NCBI GenBank assembly: GCA_020249465.1
Contig: JADCFP010000025.1
Coordinates: 1-42,763, forward strand
Origin: Roseomonas sp.
GTDB taxonomy: Bacteria; Pseudomonadota; Alphaproteobacteria; Acetobacterales; Acetobacteraceae
Direction: 5' to 3'
Length of the DNA stretch: 42,763 nucleotides
Numbering within the stretch: the first letter of the stretch is position 1; each line of letters opens with the position of its first letter. Both the position numbers and the translations under genes were made by a program. The notes under the pieces are model-generated. The model had not been told where the DNA came from and ran no database searches. It saw only the letters and a list, made by a program, of their open reading frames with translations. Positions 27,581 through 34,700 of this stretch are shown here, piece after piece.

Positions 27581-27964
27581 TCAATTAAACACCCGCTCCA
27601 TCTGCTCTGCCCAAGGCAGCTTCGCCACCTCCACCATTTCGTTAATCGAAATCGCCGGCGGCAGGCGCTTCACCACCAGCGCCTCCAGCACCTCCGGCGC
27701 CAGAAAGGCCAGCCGGATCATCCGGCCCACATATTGGTCGGAAATCTTCTCGCTGGCGGCGATGTCCTGGATGCCGGCCATCTCCCCCTCCTCCAACTGC
27801 CGCCGCCACTTCCAGGCCCGCGCGATGGCGCGCAGCACATGCGGGTCCTGGCCCTGGCTGCCAGGCAGCCCGGCATCCTCGGGCGGCAGGATCTTTGGCC
27901 GCCCGTTACGTTTGCGGAGGGTCAGCGGAATCACAACCCGAATGCTGGTGGCGGTTTCACTCAT
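27581..27964 (-). CDS. Recombinase-associated protein with ParB/HTH-like segment
   Basis: This 127-residue protein is often found directly downstream of serine recombinases in Alphaproteobacteria, from memory of such loci. The middle segment MAGIQDIAASEKISDQYVGRMIRLAFLAPEVLEAL resembles the helix-turn-helix of ParB/KorB (recognition helix SDQYVGRMIRLAFL). A basic N-terminus (TLRKRNGRPK) could contact DNA. No catalytic motif is seen. ATG 27964 overlaps the recombinase stop by 4 bp, so the two are translationally coupled. It could be a directionality or stability factor for the recombinase; that is inference. Confidence 0.65.
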   Translation of the reverse strand: MSETATSIRVVIPLTLRKRNGRPKILPPEDAGLPGSQGQDPHVLRAIARAWKWRRQLEEGEMAGIQDIAASEKISDQYVGRMIRLAFLAPEVLEALVVKRLPPAISINEMVEVAKLPWAEQMERVFN

Positions 27965-29298
27965 GCAAAGGCCCCCTCTTTCGCGGGCAGCAGCATGTCC
28001 CGCAGGACCAAGCCGAGCCCTTCCTTGCGTAGATCAACCGCGATGCCATTGGTGCCGACGGTGATGCGCTCGACCAGCAATTGGACGATGCGCGCCTGCT
28101 CGGCCGGGTACAGCGTGCCCCAAAGCCGCTCAAACCCGGCAAGGGTCGCGACCACGGCCGCCTCCTCCACCTTCACGCCCTCGCGGCGCAGCGTGGCGAT
28201 GGTGCGGGCGGTGATTTCCGGGGCGCGGATCATGCGGTGGATTTCGCCAATCACCGCGTCTTCCACCATCGGCGCCGGCAGCCGTAGCGGACCCGGGTTT
28301 TCATCCAGCGCCCGGCTGCGGATCACATCCATGGAAACATAGTAGCGATACTGCCGAGTGCCCTTCTTGGTGAACGCCGGCGTCATGGCGCAGCCGGTCT
28401 CGGTGAAAATCAGACCCTTCAGCAAGGCCGGCGTGCGCGCCCGGGCATTGGCGGCACGCAGCCGTGGGCTGTTTTGCAGAATGGTATGCACCTTGTCCCA
28501 TAAGCTGCGGTCAATGATCGGCGCATGCTCGCCGGGATAGGAAGCGTCCTTATGCGTGGCCTCACCCAGATAGACCCTGCTGTTCAGCAGCCGGTAGATG
28601 TAGCCTTTGTCGATCGGCCTACCGCTTTTGGTACGCACGCCCTCCGCCACCAGCGCCTTGGCGAGTTTAGTCGCGGACCCGATGGCCACGAAGCGCTTGA
28701 AAATAATCCGCACGGTTGCAGCTTCGGTTTCGTTGATGATCAGCTTGCGGTCGCGCACGTCATAGCCAAGCGGCACGTAGCCGCCCATCCACATCCCCCG
28801 CTTGCGGGACGCCGCGAATTTGTCGCGAATGCGCTCACCAATCACCTCACGTTCGAACTGCGCAAAGGACAGCAAGATGTTCAGCGTGAGGCGCCCCATG
28901 CTGGTGGTTGTATTGAAGGACTGGGTGACGGAGACGAAGGTGACCTGGTTGCGATCGAAAATCTCAACCAGCCTAGCGAAATCCATCAGCGAGCGTGACA
29001 GCCGGTCAATCTTATAGACCACGATCACGTCAATCAGCCCGGCCTCCACATCGGTCAGCAGGCGCTGCAGCGCGGGGCGGTCCAGCGTGCCACCGGATAC
29101 GCCACCATCATCATAGGGCTCGCGGATGGCCGCCCAGCCTTCCGAGCGCTGGCTCGCGATATAGGCTTCGCAAGCTTCGCGCTGCGCATCTAAGGAGTTG
29201 AATTCCATGTCGAGCCCTTCCTCGCTCGACTTTCGCGTATAGATGGCGCAGCGCAGGCGGCGTGGCGTCTGCAATACGGATCCTGGTGCGCGGTTCAT
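27961..29298 (-). CDS. Large serine recombinase / site-specific integrase
   Basis: This 445-residue protein is of the resolvase-invertase superfamily. The catalytic domain (about 15-165) contains S24 in AIYTRKSSEEG, DGGVSGGTLDRPALQRLL, VYKIDRLSRSLMDFARLVEIF (RLSR motif) and SFAQFEREVIGERIRDKFAASRKRGM. The recombinase domain (about 175-275) has GYDVRDRKLIINETEAATVRIIFKRF and GYIYRLLNSRVYLGEATHK. The zinc-ribbon region keeps only one visible cysteine (ETGCAMTPAFTKKG). It is shorter than many phage integrases (500 or more). It probably moves the element, although serine recombinases seldom use tRNA genes. Coupled by ATGA overlaps to both neighbours. Confidence 0.93.
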   Translation of the reverse strand: MNRAPGSVLQTPRRLRCAIYTRKSSEEGLDMEFNSLDAQREACEAYIASQRSEGWAAIREPYDDGGVSGGTLDRPALQRLLTDVEAGLIDVIVVYKIDRLSRSLMDFARLVEIFDRNQVTFVSVTQSFNTTTSMGRLTLNILLSFAQFEREVIGERIRDKFAASRKRGMWMGGYVPLGYDVRDRKLIINETEAATVRIIFKRFVAIGSATKLAKALVAEGVRTKSGRPIDKGYIYRLLNSRVYLGEATHKDASYPGEHAPIIDRSLWDKVHTILQNSPRLRAANARARTPALLKGLIFTETGCAMTPAFTKKGTRQYRYYVSMDVIRSRALDENPGPLRLPAPMVEDAVIGEIHRMIRAPEITARTIATLRREGVKVEEAAVVATLAGFERLWGTLYPAEQARIVQLLVERITVGTNGIAVDLRKEGLGLVLRDMLLPAKEGAFA

Positions 29299-29801
29299 CG
29301 CGGATCCCGCCCGGCCTCACGCAGGCCGAAAAAGCGATAGCCATTCCATTGCGTGCCGGTGATAGCGCGCGCGACGGCCGAGAGCGATTTGAATTTCCGT
29401 CCCTGCCAATCAAAGCCATCGCGCAGCACGGTCACGCTATGCTCGGCGCCACCCCATTCGCGCAGCAGGCGCGTGCCGGGGACGGGCTTGCGCGGGTCGG
29501 TCATGATGGCCTTGCGGGTGTTCTTGCCCTCAAGTTCCTTGACCAGCAGATCAAGCACGCGGCGCGTGTCACGCGAAAGCCCGCCAAGCATGAGTTCCTG
29601 GATACGATTGCCGAGGCGCACTTCCAGGTAGCTTCGGCTGTTATTCGGCGCGGGCGTGCCAAAGAGCGTTTCCCATCTTTGCTTGAGCTCGACCACGCTC
29701 ATTTTCTGCAACGCTGCAAGCTGCGCGACGACGCTGGCATCGCTTGGGCCGGCGTTCATTCGAACCGGCTCTGCTTCAGGTTTTTTCTTCAGTGCTGCCA
29801 T
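29295..29801 (-). CDS. DUF2924 family protein
   Basis: This 168-residue protein matches DUF2924, a family of unknown function almost always beside a serine recombinase in Alphaproteobacteria. Family blocks: VVAQLAALQKMSVVELKQRWETLFGTPAPNNSRSYLEVRLGNRIQEL and the C-terminal PVPGTRLLREWGGAEHSVTVLRDGFDWQGRKFKSLSAVARAITGTQWNGYRFFGL, which resembles a small DNA-associated fold. ATG 29801 overlaps the upstream stop (TGATG), and its own stop overlaps the recombinase start (ATGA). Likely an accessory to the recombinase. Confidence 0.85.
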   Translation of the reverse strand: MAALKKKPEAEPVRMNAGPSDASVVAQLAALQKMSVVELKQRWETLFGTPAPNNSRSYLEVRLGNRIQELMLGGLSRDTRRVLDLLVKELEGKNTRKAIMTDPRKPVPGTRLLREWGGAEHSVTVLRDGFDWQGRKFKSLSAVARAITGTQWNGYRFFGLREAGRDPR

Positions 29802-30025
29802 CAACTTTCTCCGACGCGGATGGTTGGTTTGCGACGACCAACACGGCGTTTGAGGGCGAGAATGTCGAATGAACTTTCTCTGTTTTCGGCAGATAAAGAA
29901 CTTGCCTCCTGGGCCTGAAGGCGCCTTAGCCCGGTGGCCAGGATGCGCGCGACTTCATCCAGGCGCTCCGGCCCTGAGAGGCATTCGGCAGGGAGAGGAT
30001 TGGGGCCGGAGAGAGCGTTGCGCAT
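29801..30025 (-). CDS. Small protein at the head of the recombinase operon
   Basis: This open frame of 74 residues is not assigned to a family. It has a helical segment (GPERLDEVARILATGLRRLQAQ) and a basic C-terminus (LALKRRVGRRKPTIRVGES). It is coupled by TGATG to the DUF2924 gene, which supports it as real. ATG 30025 was chosen; ATG 30034 and TTG 30040 are alternatives, and none has a clear ribosome-binding site. Confidence 0.55.
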   Translation of the reverse strand: MRNALSGPNPLPAECLSGPERLDEVARILATGLRRLQAQEASSLSAENRESSFDILALKRRVGRRKPTIRVGES

Positions 30026-30177
30026 GGAGACCATCTGCAATCAATGGGAGCAGGCGAACCATCATCGCCCGTTTGATTGACTGAAAATGATCGTGCTTTT
30101 GCGCTGATGAAAGAGGGATTTAGGGGCGCAGGAAAATCGGCTATAAAGAAAGCATCAGAGCGAAAGAGACGACAAAA

Positions 30178-30684
30178 CTACTGCCGCCGCCGCGACTGCC
30201 GCCATTCCCAGGGCATCTCGAACCGCCCCGACCACATGCCCTGCGTGAGATAGCGCGCGAGATTCTCTTCGCTCACATAGTCCACCGAAAAGCGCCGATA
30301 CGCGACAGCCCAGCCATGCGCGACGAGTGATTGGCCGACATCCCGTCCGCCTGCCCAGCAGGTCGCTACAAGGCGCTGATAACGATCACGCTCTCGGCTG
30401 ATGCAGTGAACCTCTCCACCCGACACAGCTGCCGCCAGTTCCGATGCAGCGCGTCGCCCGCAGGCCCAGGCTTCACCGGCGCTATCCTCGCAGGTCTGCC
30501 GAAGCTCTGGCGCATCAATGCCGTGCAACCGCAGCCGCGTATCGCCGACCTGGAGCGTATCGCCATCAATCGCCCGCGCTTCGCCCTGCAGCAGTATGGG
30601 ATCCATGCGCTTGGCTTCAGCGGGCGCCGCAGCAACGCCAATCGCAAGCAGCGCAATAGCGAATGCAGCGTATGGTTTTCTCAC
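30178..30684 (-). CDS. Thermonuclease family protein (SNase-like), probably exported
   Basis: This is a 168-residue staphylococcal-nuclease-fold protein with a signal peptide (MRKPYAAFAIALLAIGVAAAPAEA). Catalytic residues align with the family: R52 and E60 in RLRLHGIDAPE, R104 in RDRYQRLVA, and calcium-binding D40/D42 in AIDGDT. Cysteines C65, C75, C94 and C109 may form disulfides, fitting export. GTG 30684 sits 1 bp after the stop of the SUMF1-like gene, so translation is coupled; the open frame to 30876 lies in that gene. It should cut DNA or RNA outside the cytoplasm. Its place as third gene of a repressor operon is unusual and suggests lysogenic conversion cargo. Confidence 0.85.
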   Translation of the reverse strand: MRKPYAAFAIALLAIGVAAAPAEAKRMDPILLQGEARAIDGDTLQVGDTRLRLHGIDAPELRQTCEDSAGEAWACGRRAASELAAAVSGGEVHCISRERDRYQRLVATCWAGGRDVGQSLVAHGWAVAYRRFSVDYVSEENLARYLTQGMWSGRFEMPWEWRQSRRRQ

Positions 30685-30685
30685 T

Positions 30686-31435
30686 TCAGGACCTGCGATC
30701 CTGTGCACAACGAAACCCGATATACACCACCGCAGTTTCCAGAGGCTTACTGGCGCGATGGTCGTTGCGCATCTGCGCCGCGCCATACCACCAGGATCCG
30801 CCGCGCGTGATGCGCTCACTGCCAAGCGCGGTATCCACCCATTCCCAAACATTGGCGCCCATGTCGTAAAGTCCATTCACGCCTTGCTGCGTGGTGCCAA
30901 CGCGTGCGGGGCCGATGCCGCGATTGAGCCGCGCGGAGCGATCCAAGGCAAAGGGCGTCGGCCCGCAATCACGCAGGCAATTCGCGCCTGTCGGGCGTTC
31001 CCCAGTGGGATAGAGATAGGTCGTGTCAGTCTGGAACGGTGCCGGAGGCGACGCCCGCCTTTCGGTATGCGCGGCTTCAAGCCATTCCGCATCCGTCGGC
31101 AGGCGCTTTCCAGCCCAGCGGCAATAGGCAGCGGCTTCGTCAAAGGTGATGTGCACCGCGGGCTCGCGCTCATCAGCGGGCTCACCGAAAGGCGTGCGCC
31201 AAGTCCAGCCTGGCTTGCGCACCCAGCCGGCCTCGAACACTGAACCACCACCCTGGCGTTCGGCCATAGTCACCATGTTGGTGGCGGCAACAAAGCGACG
31301 AAAGGCAGCAACCGAGACCTCGGTCCGGTCAATGGCAAAGCGGCTGATGGGCTGCATTTCACCATCTGCGCGCGCGGGCGGCGCTGCAAGCAGTGCAAGG
31401 GCGATCAGCAGCGGCCTGCCAAACATGCGCAGCAT
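30686..31435 (-). CDS. SUMF1/FGE-fold protein, exported, catalytic cysteines missing
   Basis: This 249-residue protein has a signal peptide (MLRMFGRPLLIALALLAAPPARA) and a formylglycine-generating-enzyme fold: AIDRTEVSVAAFRRFVAATN, VHITFDEAAAYCRWAGKRLPTDAEWLEAA, GVNGLYDMGANVWEWV, ITRGGSWWYGAAQMRNDHRASKP and the terminal YIGFRCA. In true FGE the stretch after GGS carries the two catalytic cysteines; here it reads GGSWWYGAAQM and has none. It is therefore more likely a structural or ligand-binding member than a sulfatase activator. ATG 31435 overlaps the repressor stop (TGATG), and the thermonuclease gene follows after 1 bp. Confidence 0.85.
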   Translation of the reverse strand: MLRMFGRPLLIALALLAAPPARADGEMQPISRFAIDRTEVSVAAFRRFVAATNMVTMAERQGGGSVFEAGWVRKPGWTWRTPFGEPADEREPAVHITFDEAAAYCRWAGKRLPTDAEWLEAAHTERRASPPAPFQTDTTYLYPTGERPTGANCLRDCGPTPFALDRSARLNRGIGPARVGTTQQGVNGLYDMGANVWEWVDTALGSERITRGGSWWYGAAQMRNDHRASKPLETAVVYIGFRCAQDRRS

Positions 31436-32142
31436 CACAGCTTCTTCCCCGCCCAGATAACGCGGCCGATGATGTTCACTTCCTCAGTCGGGCGCTCATA
31501 ATCGCCATAGATTGGATTGACCGATTTGATCACGATCCGCGATGGCTCCGCGGTCGGGATATGCTCAATGCGCTTGGCAACAATCCCAAGCCCGTCCCAG
31601 ATGACGAAAATGCCAGGCGGCGCCGGCACGCGCTGCGCCGTATCCACCAGCACCCTGTCGCCTGAGGCCAAAAGCGGTTCCATCGAATCCCCATCAACGG
31701 TGATGATCCTGAGATTGGCAGTTCGTGCACGCAATTCATGGCGAATTACGGCATCGGGAAACATCCAGACTGCCTTGATTTCCTCATCACCCTCATGAAA
31801 CGCGCCGTGCCCGGCCGAAGCACGCACATCCAATTCCGGCACCTGCGAGAATCCAGGCATGCCGCCGCCCATGGCAGTTGGTGGCGGTGCGGCAATCACC
31901 GGTGGCAAAGCAGGCTCGGCTGCCGATTCTGTCTTGGGCGGCCGCAGACTTTCTTCAGGCACACCAAGGAAAGCCGCGAGCGCTTCGCGCGCATCTTCAG
32001 GCAGCGTCTTCGGAATCCCGCGATAGAGGTACTGCTGCAAATAGGCGGCGTTTCGCCCGATCGCGAGCGAGGCATTTTTCAGGTCCGTACGCTTTTGCTG
32101 GATCAGTTTCATGACCCTGAGACGCGTTGGATCGAGGTCCAT
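31435..32142 (-). CDS. S24-family phage repressor (CI/LexA-like)
   Basis: This is a 235-residue repressor with an N-terminal DNA-binding region (RLRVMKLIQQKRTDLKNASLAIGRNAAYLQQYLYRG, 7-42) and a C-terminal S24 peptidase domain. The catalytic dyad is S153 in VDGDSMEP and K190 in IVAKRIE. An Ala-Gly pair (A110-G111 in RASAGHG), 42 residues before the serine, is a plausible self-cleavage site. Such repressors hold a prophage silent and are cleaved under RecA/DNA damage. It is divergent from a Cro-like gene across an 89-bp control region. Its ribosome-binding site AAGGAG is part of the GGAGTTAGG word repeated at the putative origin. Two exported-protein genes are coupled behind it. Confidence 0.9.
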   Translation of the reverse strand: MDLDPTRLRVMKLIQQKRTDLKNASLAIGRNAAYLQQYLYRGIPKTLPEDAREALAAFLGVPEESLRPPKTESAAEPALPPVIAAPPPTAMGGGMPGFSQVPELDVRASAGHGAFHEGDEEIKAVWMFPDAVIRHELRARTANLRIITVDGDSMEPLLASGDRVLVDTAQRVPAPPGIFVIWDGLGIVAKRIEHIPTAEPSRIVIKSVNPIYGDYERPTEEVNIIGRVIWAGKKL

Positions 32143-32231
32143 GGTGCCTAACTCCTTGATCTGCCAGTGATAGGTAATAGCCTATTTTAATTATTTGACG
32201 CATGTAAACTGGGTTGTAAATCCTACGCTGC
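32143..32231. promoter_or_regulatory. Divergent control region between repressor and early operon
   Basis: The 89-bp switch region holds an imperfect palindrome with half-sites ATAGG (32170-32174) and CCTAT (32181-32185), a likely operator. On the plus strand TTGACG (32195-32200) and TAAATC (32217-32222) are 16 bp apart. Transcription from there would begin a few bases before ATG 32232, which has no Shine-Dalgarno sequence, so the Cro-like mRNA may be leaderless. CCTAACTCC at 32147-32155 overlaps the repressor's ribosome-binding site. Confidence 0.55.
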
Positions 32232-32462
32232 ATGACGACCCGATACAGCGACGAATTCCAGACCGAAGTTGAAGCCTTCCTGGCCTCCACCCGGATGAAA
32301 GCCACTGATTTTGGCCGTGAATCCATCGGAGACCCCAACTTTATCAGGCATTTGCGCCAAGGGCGATCGCCAACCCTCCTGACCGCCGATCGGGTCCGCG
32401 CCTTCATGGAACTGGTGAGGCAGAGCCGCCAAGCGTTAGGAAAGAGGACAAAACTCCCATGA
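32232..32462 (+). CDS. Small Cro-like DNA-binding protein
   Basis: This 76-residue first gene of the rightward operon has a helix-turn-helix-like segment, TRMKATDFGRESIGDPNFIRHLRQGRSPTLLTADRVRAFMELV, resembling short phage Cro-type regulators of Alphaproteobacteria. Its place opposite an S24 repressor is the classical position of Cro. No ribosome-binding site precedes ATG 32232. The stop overlaps the next start as ATGA. Confidence 0.65.
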   Translation: MTTRYSDEFQTEVEAFLASTRMKATDFGRESIGDPNFIRHLRQGRSPTLLTADRVRAFMELVRQSRQALGKRTKLP

Positions 32463-32665
32463 ATAATAGTCCTATGAATCACCTCAATCAGGTCCATCTC
32501 GCCCGGCGCTGGAACCTAAGCCCGCGCACTCTGGAACGCTGGCGCTGGCTCAATCAGGGGCCGCGCTACCTAAAGATCGGCGGGCGGGTCGTCTATCGGC
32601 TGGAGGATGTAGAGGCCTTCGAAAATGAGGTCGCCCATCAGCCCGACGCGGTGGGGGCGAAGTGA
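32459..32665 (+). CDS. Excisionase-like helix-turn-helix protein
   Basis: This 68-residue MerR-like winged-helix protein is of the HTH_17/AlpA type. The motif VHLARRWNLSPRTLERWRWLNQGPRYLKIGGRVVYRLEDVEAFENE contains the typical recognition helix and the YRLEDVEAF wing. Such proteins act as excisionases or operon activators in prophages and integrative elements. Coupled upstream and downstream by 4-bp and 1-bp overlaps (ATGA, TGATG). ATG 32474 is an alternative start. Confidence 0.8.
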   Translation: MNNSPMNHLNQVHLARRWNLSPRTLERWRWLNQGPRYLKIGGRVVYRLEDVEAFENEVAHQPDAVGAK

Positions 32666-33024
32666 TGGATTGCCACCTGCACCTTCCCCTGCAGCCGATG
32701 GAGAGCGTCGCTTCGGGCGAGGCCGCGCTCAGCGAGAACGGCCTTTGTGACCGCTTTGCAGACGCCAAGCCTGACGAGGTGATCACCTATCACATCGGCA
32801 TGCTGGCGCGTGATCGCGACAGGCTTGCCACGGCGCTCGCTCCTGAGCATCGCGACGCACTGGAACTGGTCGCCCGCCGCGCCTGGGCCATGGCCGAGGC
32901 TGGGCTCTGCCATCTCGTGCAGCGGCGCCTCGGCACCGAACGCTTTGCCTATGTCCTGATCGTGCGGCCGCGCCACACAGGCATGAGCGTCGCGTGTTCA
33001 CCCTCGGCGGACCGCCGGAATTGA
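32665..33024 (+). CDS. Unrecognised early-operon protein
   Basis: This 119-residue protein has no family that I recognise. The middle part (DEVITYHIGMLARDRDRLATALAPEHRDALELVARRAWAMAEAGLCHLVQRRL) is predicted to be helical. ATG 32665 overlaps the preceding stop as TGATG; GTG 32662 is possible. Coupling and GC-rich codon use support it as a real gene. Confidence 0.6.
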   Translation: MDCHLHLPLQPMESVASGEAALSENGLCDRFADAKPDEVITYHIGMLARDRDRLATALAPEHRDALELVARRAWAMAEAGLCHLVQRRLGTERFAYVLIVRPRHTGMSVACSPSADRRN

Positions 33025-33082
33025 ACGGACCCGCGGCATGCCATCGCTCTCCCCTGAACCAATCCCTGATCGGAGGTCAGCA

Positions 33083-33163
33083 ATGACTCATTCCATCCAC
33101 GCGCGTGCTGTCCAAGCCGAAAGGCTTTCGGACGTCCGCCCTTTCCAAAGGGGGCGCGCGTAA
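33083..33163 (+). CDS. 26-residue ORF coupled to the P-loop NTPase gene
   Basis: ATG 33083 follows a strong GGAGG (33072-33076) by 6 bp, the best ribosome-binding site nearby. The peptide (MTHSIHARAVQAERLSDVRP, then FQRGRA) ends at TAA 33161-33163, whose last base is the A of the next gene's ATG (TAATG). The NTPase gene has no good site of its own, so this small frame may load ribosomes for it. No family is recognised. Confidence 0.5.
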   Translation: MTHSIHARAVQAERLSDVRPFQRGRA

Positions 33164-34038
33164 TGGCCCTCAAGATCATCAGCGCCGAAGAGCGTATGGC
33201 AGAATCGCGCGGCATCAAGGCAGCGATTTTCGGTGGTAGTGGCCAGGGCAAGACCAGCCTGCTTTGGACGCTCCCTGCCGATCGCACGATTTTCATGGAT
33301 CTGGAGGCGGGTGATCTCGCTGTCGAAGGCTGGACCGGCGATACGATCCGCCCACGCACCTGGCAGGAATGCCGGGACTTCGCGGCCTTTATCGGCGGGC
33401 CCAACCCGGCACTGCGCGATGACCAGCCCTATTCGCCGGCGCATTACGCCGCCGCCTGCGAGCAATTCGGCGATCCCGCCTCGCTTGATCGCTACGAGAC
33501 CGTGTTTGTGGACAGCATCAGCGTCGCGGGGCGTCTTTGCTTTCAGTGGTGCCGTGGCCAGCCCGAAGCCTTCTCCGAAAAAAGCGGCAAGCCCGATATT
33601 CGCGGCGCCTATGGCCTGCATGGCCGGGAGATGATCGCCTGGCTCACGCATCTGCAGCATACGCGCGGCAAGAACATCATCTTTGTCGGTATCCTCGATG
33701 AGAAACTCGATGACTTCAATCGCAAGCTCTATGTGCCGCAGATTGATGGCAGCAAGACCGGGCTCGAACTACCGGGCATCGTGGATGAGGTTCTGACGCT
33801 CGCCGCGATCAAGGATGAGAACAGCCAACTGCGGCGCGCCCTGGTTTGCCACACGCTCAATCCTTGGGGCTATCCCGCCAAGGATCGCAGCGGTCGGCTT
33901 GACCTGATCGAGGAACCGCATCTCGGCCAGCTGTTTGCGAAAATCCGCGGCCCGGCGCGCCCGATCACTGAACGCCTTGAGCATGCGGCGCCGAGCATCG
34001 CCGCGCCGGAAACCACCACCCCCACCATCAGCGAATAA
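33163..34038 (+). CDS. Phage P-loop ATPase (AAA_24 / Sak4-like)
   Basis: This 291-residue RecA-fold NTPase has Walker A GGSGQGKTS (24-32) and Walker B TVFVD (113-117), of the AAA_24 type that includes Sak4-like phage recombinases. Other blocks: FMDLEAGDLAVEGW, KPDIRGAYGLHGREMIAWLTHLQH and KNIIFVGILDEKLDDFNRKLYVPQIDGSK. Sak4 proteins work with a phage SSB in homologous recombination; the next gene may be that partner. It is TAATG-coupled to a 26-residue ORF. The Pro/Thr-rich tail is probably disordered. Recombinase activity is inferred. Confidence 0.75.
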   Translation: MALKIISAEERMAESRGIKAAIFGGSGQGKTSLLWTLPADRTIFMDLEAGDLAVEGWTGDTIRPRTWQECRDFAAFIGGPNPALRDDQPYSPAHYAAACEQFGDPASLDRYETVFVDSISVAGRLCFQWCRGQPEAFSEKSGKPDIRGAYGLHGREMIAWLTHLQHTRGKNIIFVGILDEKLDDFNRKLYVPQIDGSKTGLELPGIVDEVLTLAAIKDENSQLRRALVCHTLNPWGYPAKDRSGRLDLIEEPHLGQLFAKIRGPARPITERLEHAAPSIAAPETTTPTISE

Positions 34039-34049
34039 GGAGCAGGACC

Positions 34050-34682
34050 ATGGCGACATGGAACGACTATAATGACGCGCGGCAGAACCCCAATCTGATC
34101 CCCAAAGGGACACTGGCGAAGCTTCGCCTCACTATCCGCCCGGGCGGCTTCGATGATGCAAGCCAGGGCTGGCATGGCGGTTATGCGACGCGCGGCACGA
34201 CTGGCGCGGTGTATCTGAATTGCGAGTTCACCGTTCTCGAGGGCCCATACGCCAAGCGCAAGATTTTCACGCTGATTGGCCTTTACAGCCCGAAGGGTCC
34301 CGATTGGGCGAATATGGGGCGTGGCCTCATTCGCGGCATGCTGAATTCCGCGCGCGGCATTTCCGACAAGGACATCTCGCCCAATGCCCAGGCGGCGCGG
34401 CGTATCACCAGCTTTGCCGATCTGGATGGCATTGAATTCGTCGGCAAGATCGAGATCGGCACCGATACCAATGGCGAGGACAAGAACGAAGTCCGCATGG
34501 CGCTGACGCCCGATCATCGGGATTACGCGCACATCATGGGCCGCGTTGCACTGCCTGGCCTTCCGCCTCAGGCGCCGGCCCCTGCGGCCATGGCTCCACC
34601 CGCAGCATATCCTGACGCCTATCTTGCCGCACCACCGCCGCAGGCCGCCAGTGGCGATCCCCGTCCCAGTTGGGCGCGCTGA
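34050..34682 (+). CDS. Possible phage ssDNA-binding protein
   Basis: This 210-residue protein starts MATWNDYNDARQNPNLIPKGTLAKLRLTIRPGG, reminiscent of DUF669-type phage proteins that act as SSB-like partners of Sak/AAA_24 recombinases. The middle is beta-rich (GGYATRGTTGAVYLNCEFTVLEGPYAKRKIFTLIGL; FVGKIEIGTDTNGEDKNEVRMAL), fitting an OB-like fold. The tail from about 170 is Pro/Ala-rich and ends RPSWAR, like flexible SSB tails. It lies 11 bp after the NTPase gene. The call rests on layout and neighbours. Confidence 0.5.
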   Translation: MATWNDYNDARQNPNLIPKGTLAKLRLTIRPGGFDDASQGWHGGYATRGTTGAVYLNCEFTVLEGPYAKRKIFTLIGLYSPKGPDWANMGRGLIRGMLNSARGISDKDISPNAQAARRITSFADLDGIEFVGKIEIGTDTNGEDKNEVRMALTPDHRDYAHIMGRVALPGLPPQAPAPAAMAPPAAYPDAYLAAPPPQAASGDPRPSWAR

Positions 34683-34700
34683 GGCAGGAGCGCCCGACCC

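Noticed and set aside
30686-31435. Formylglycine-generating enzyme / sulfatase activator
   Set aside because: The catalytic cysteines are absent and no sulfatase gene is nearby.
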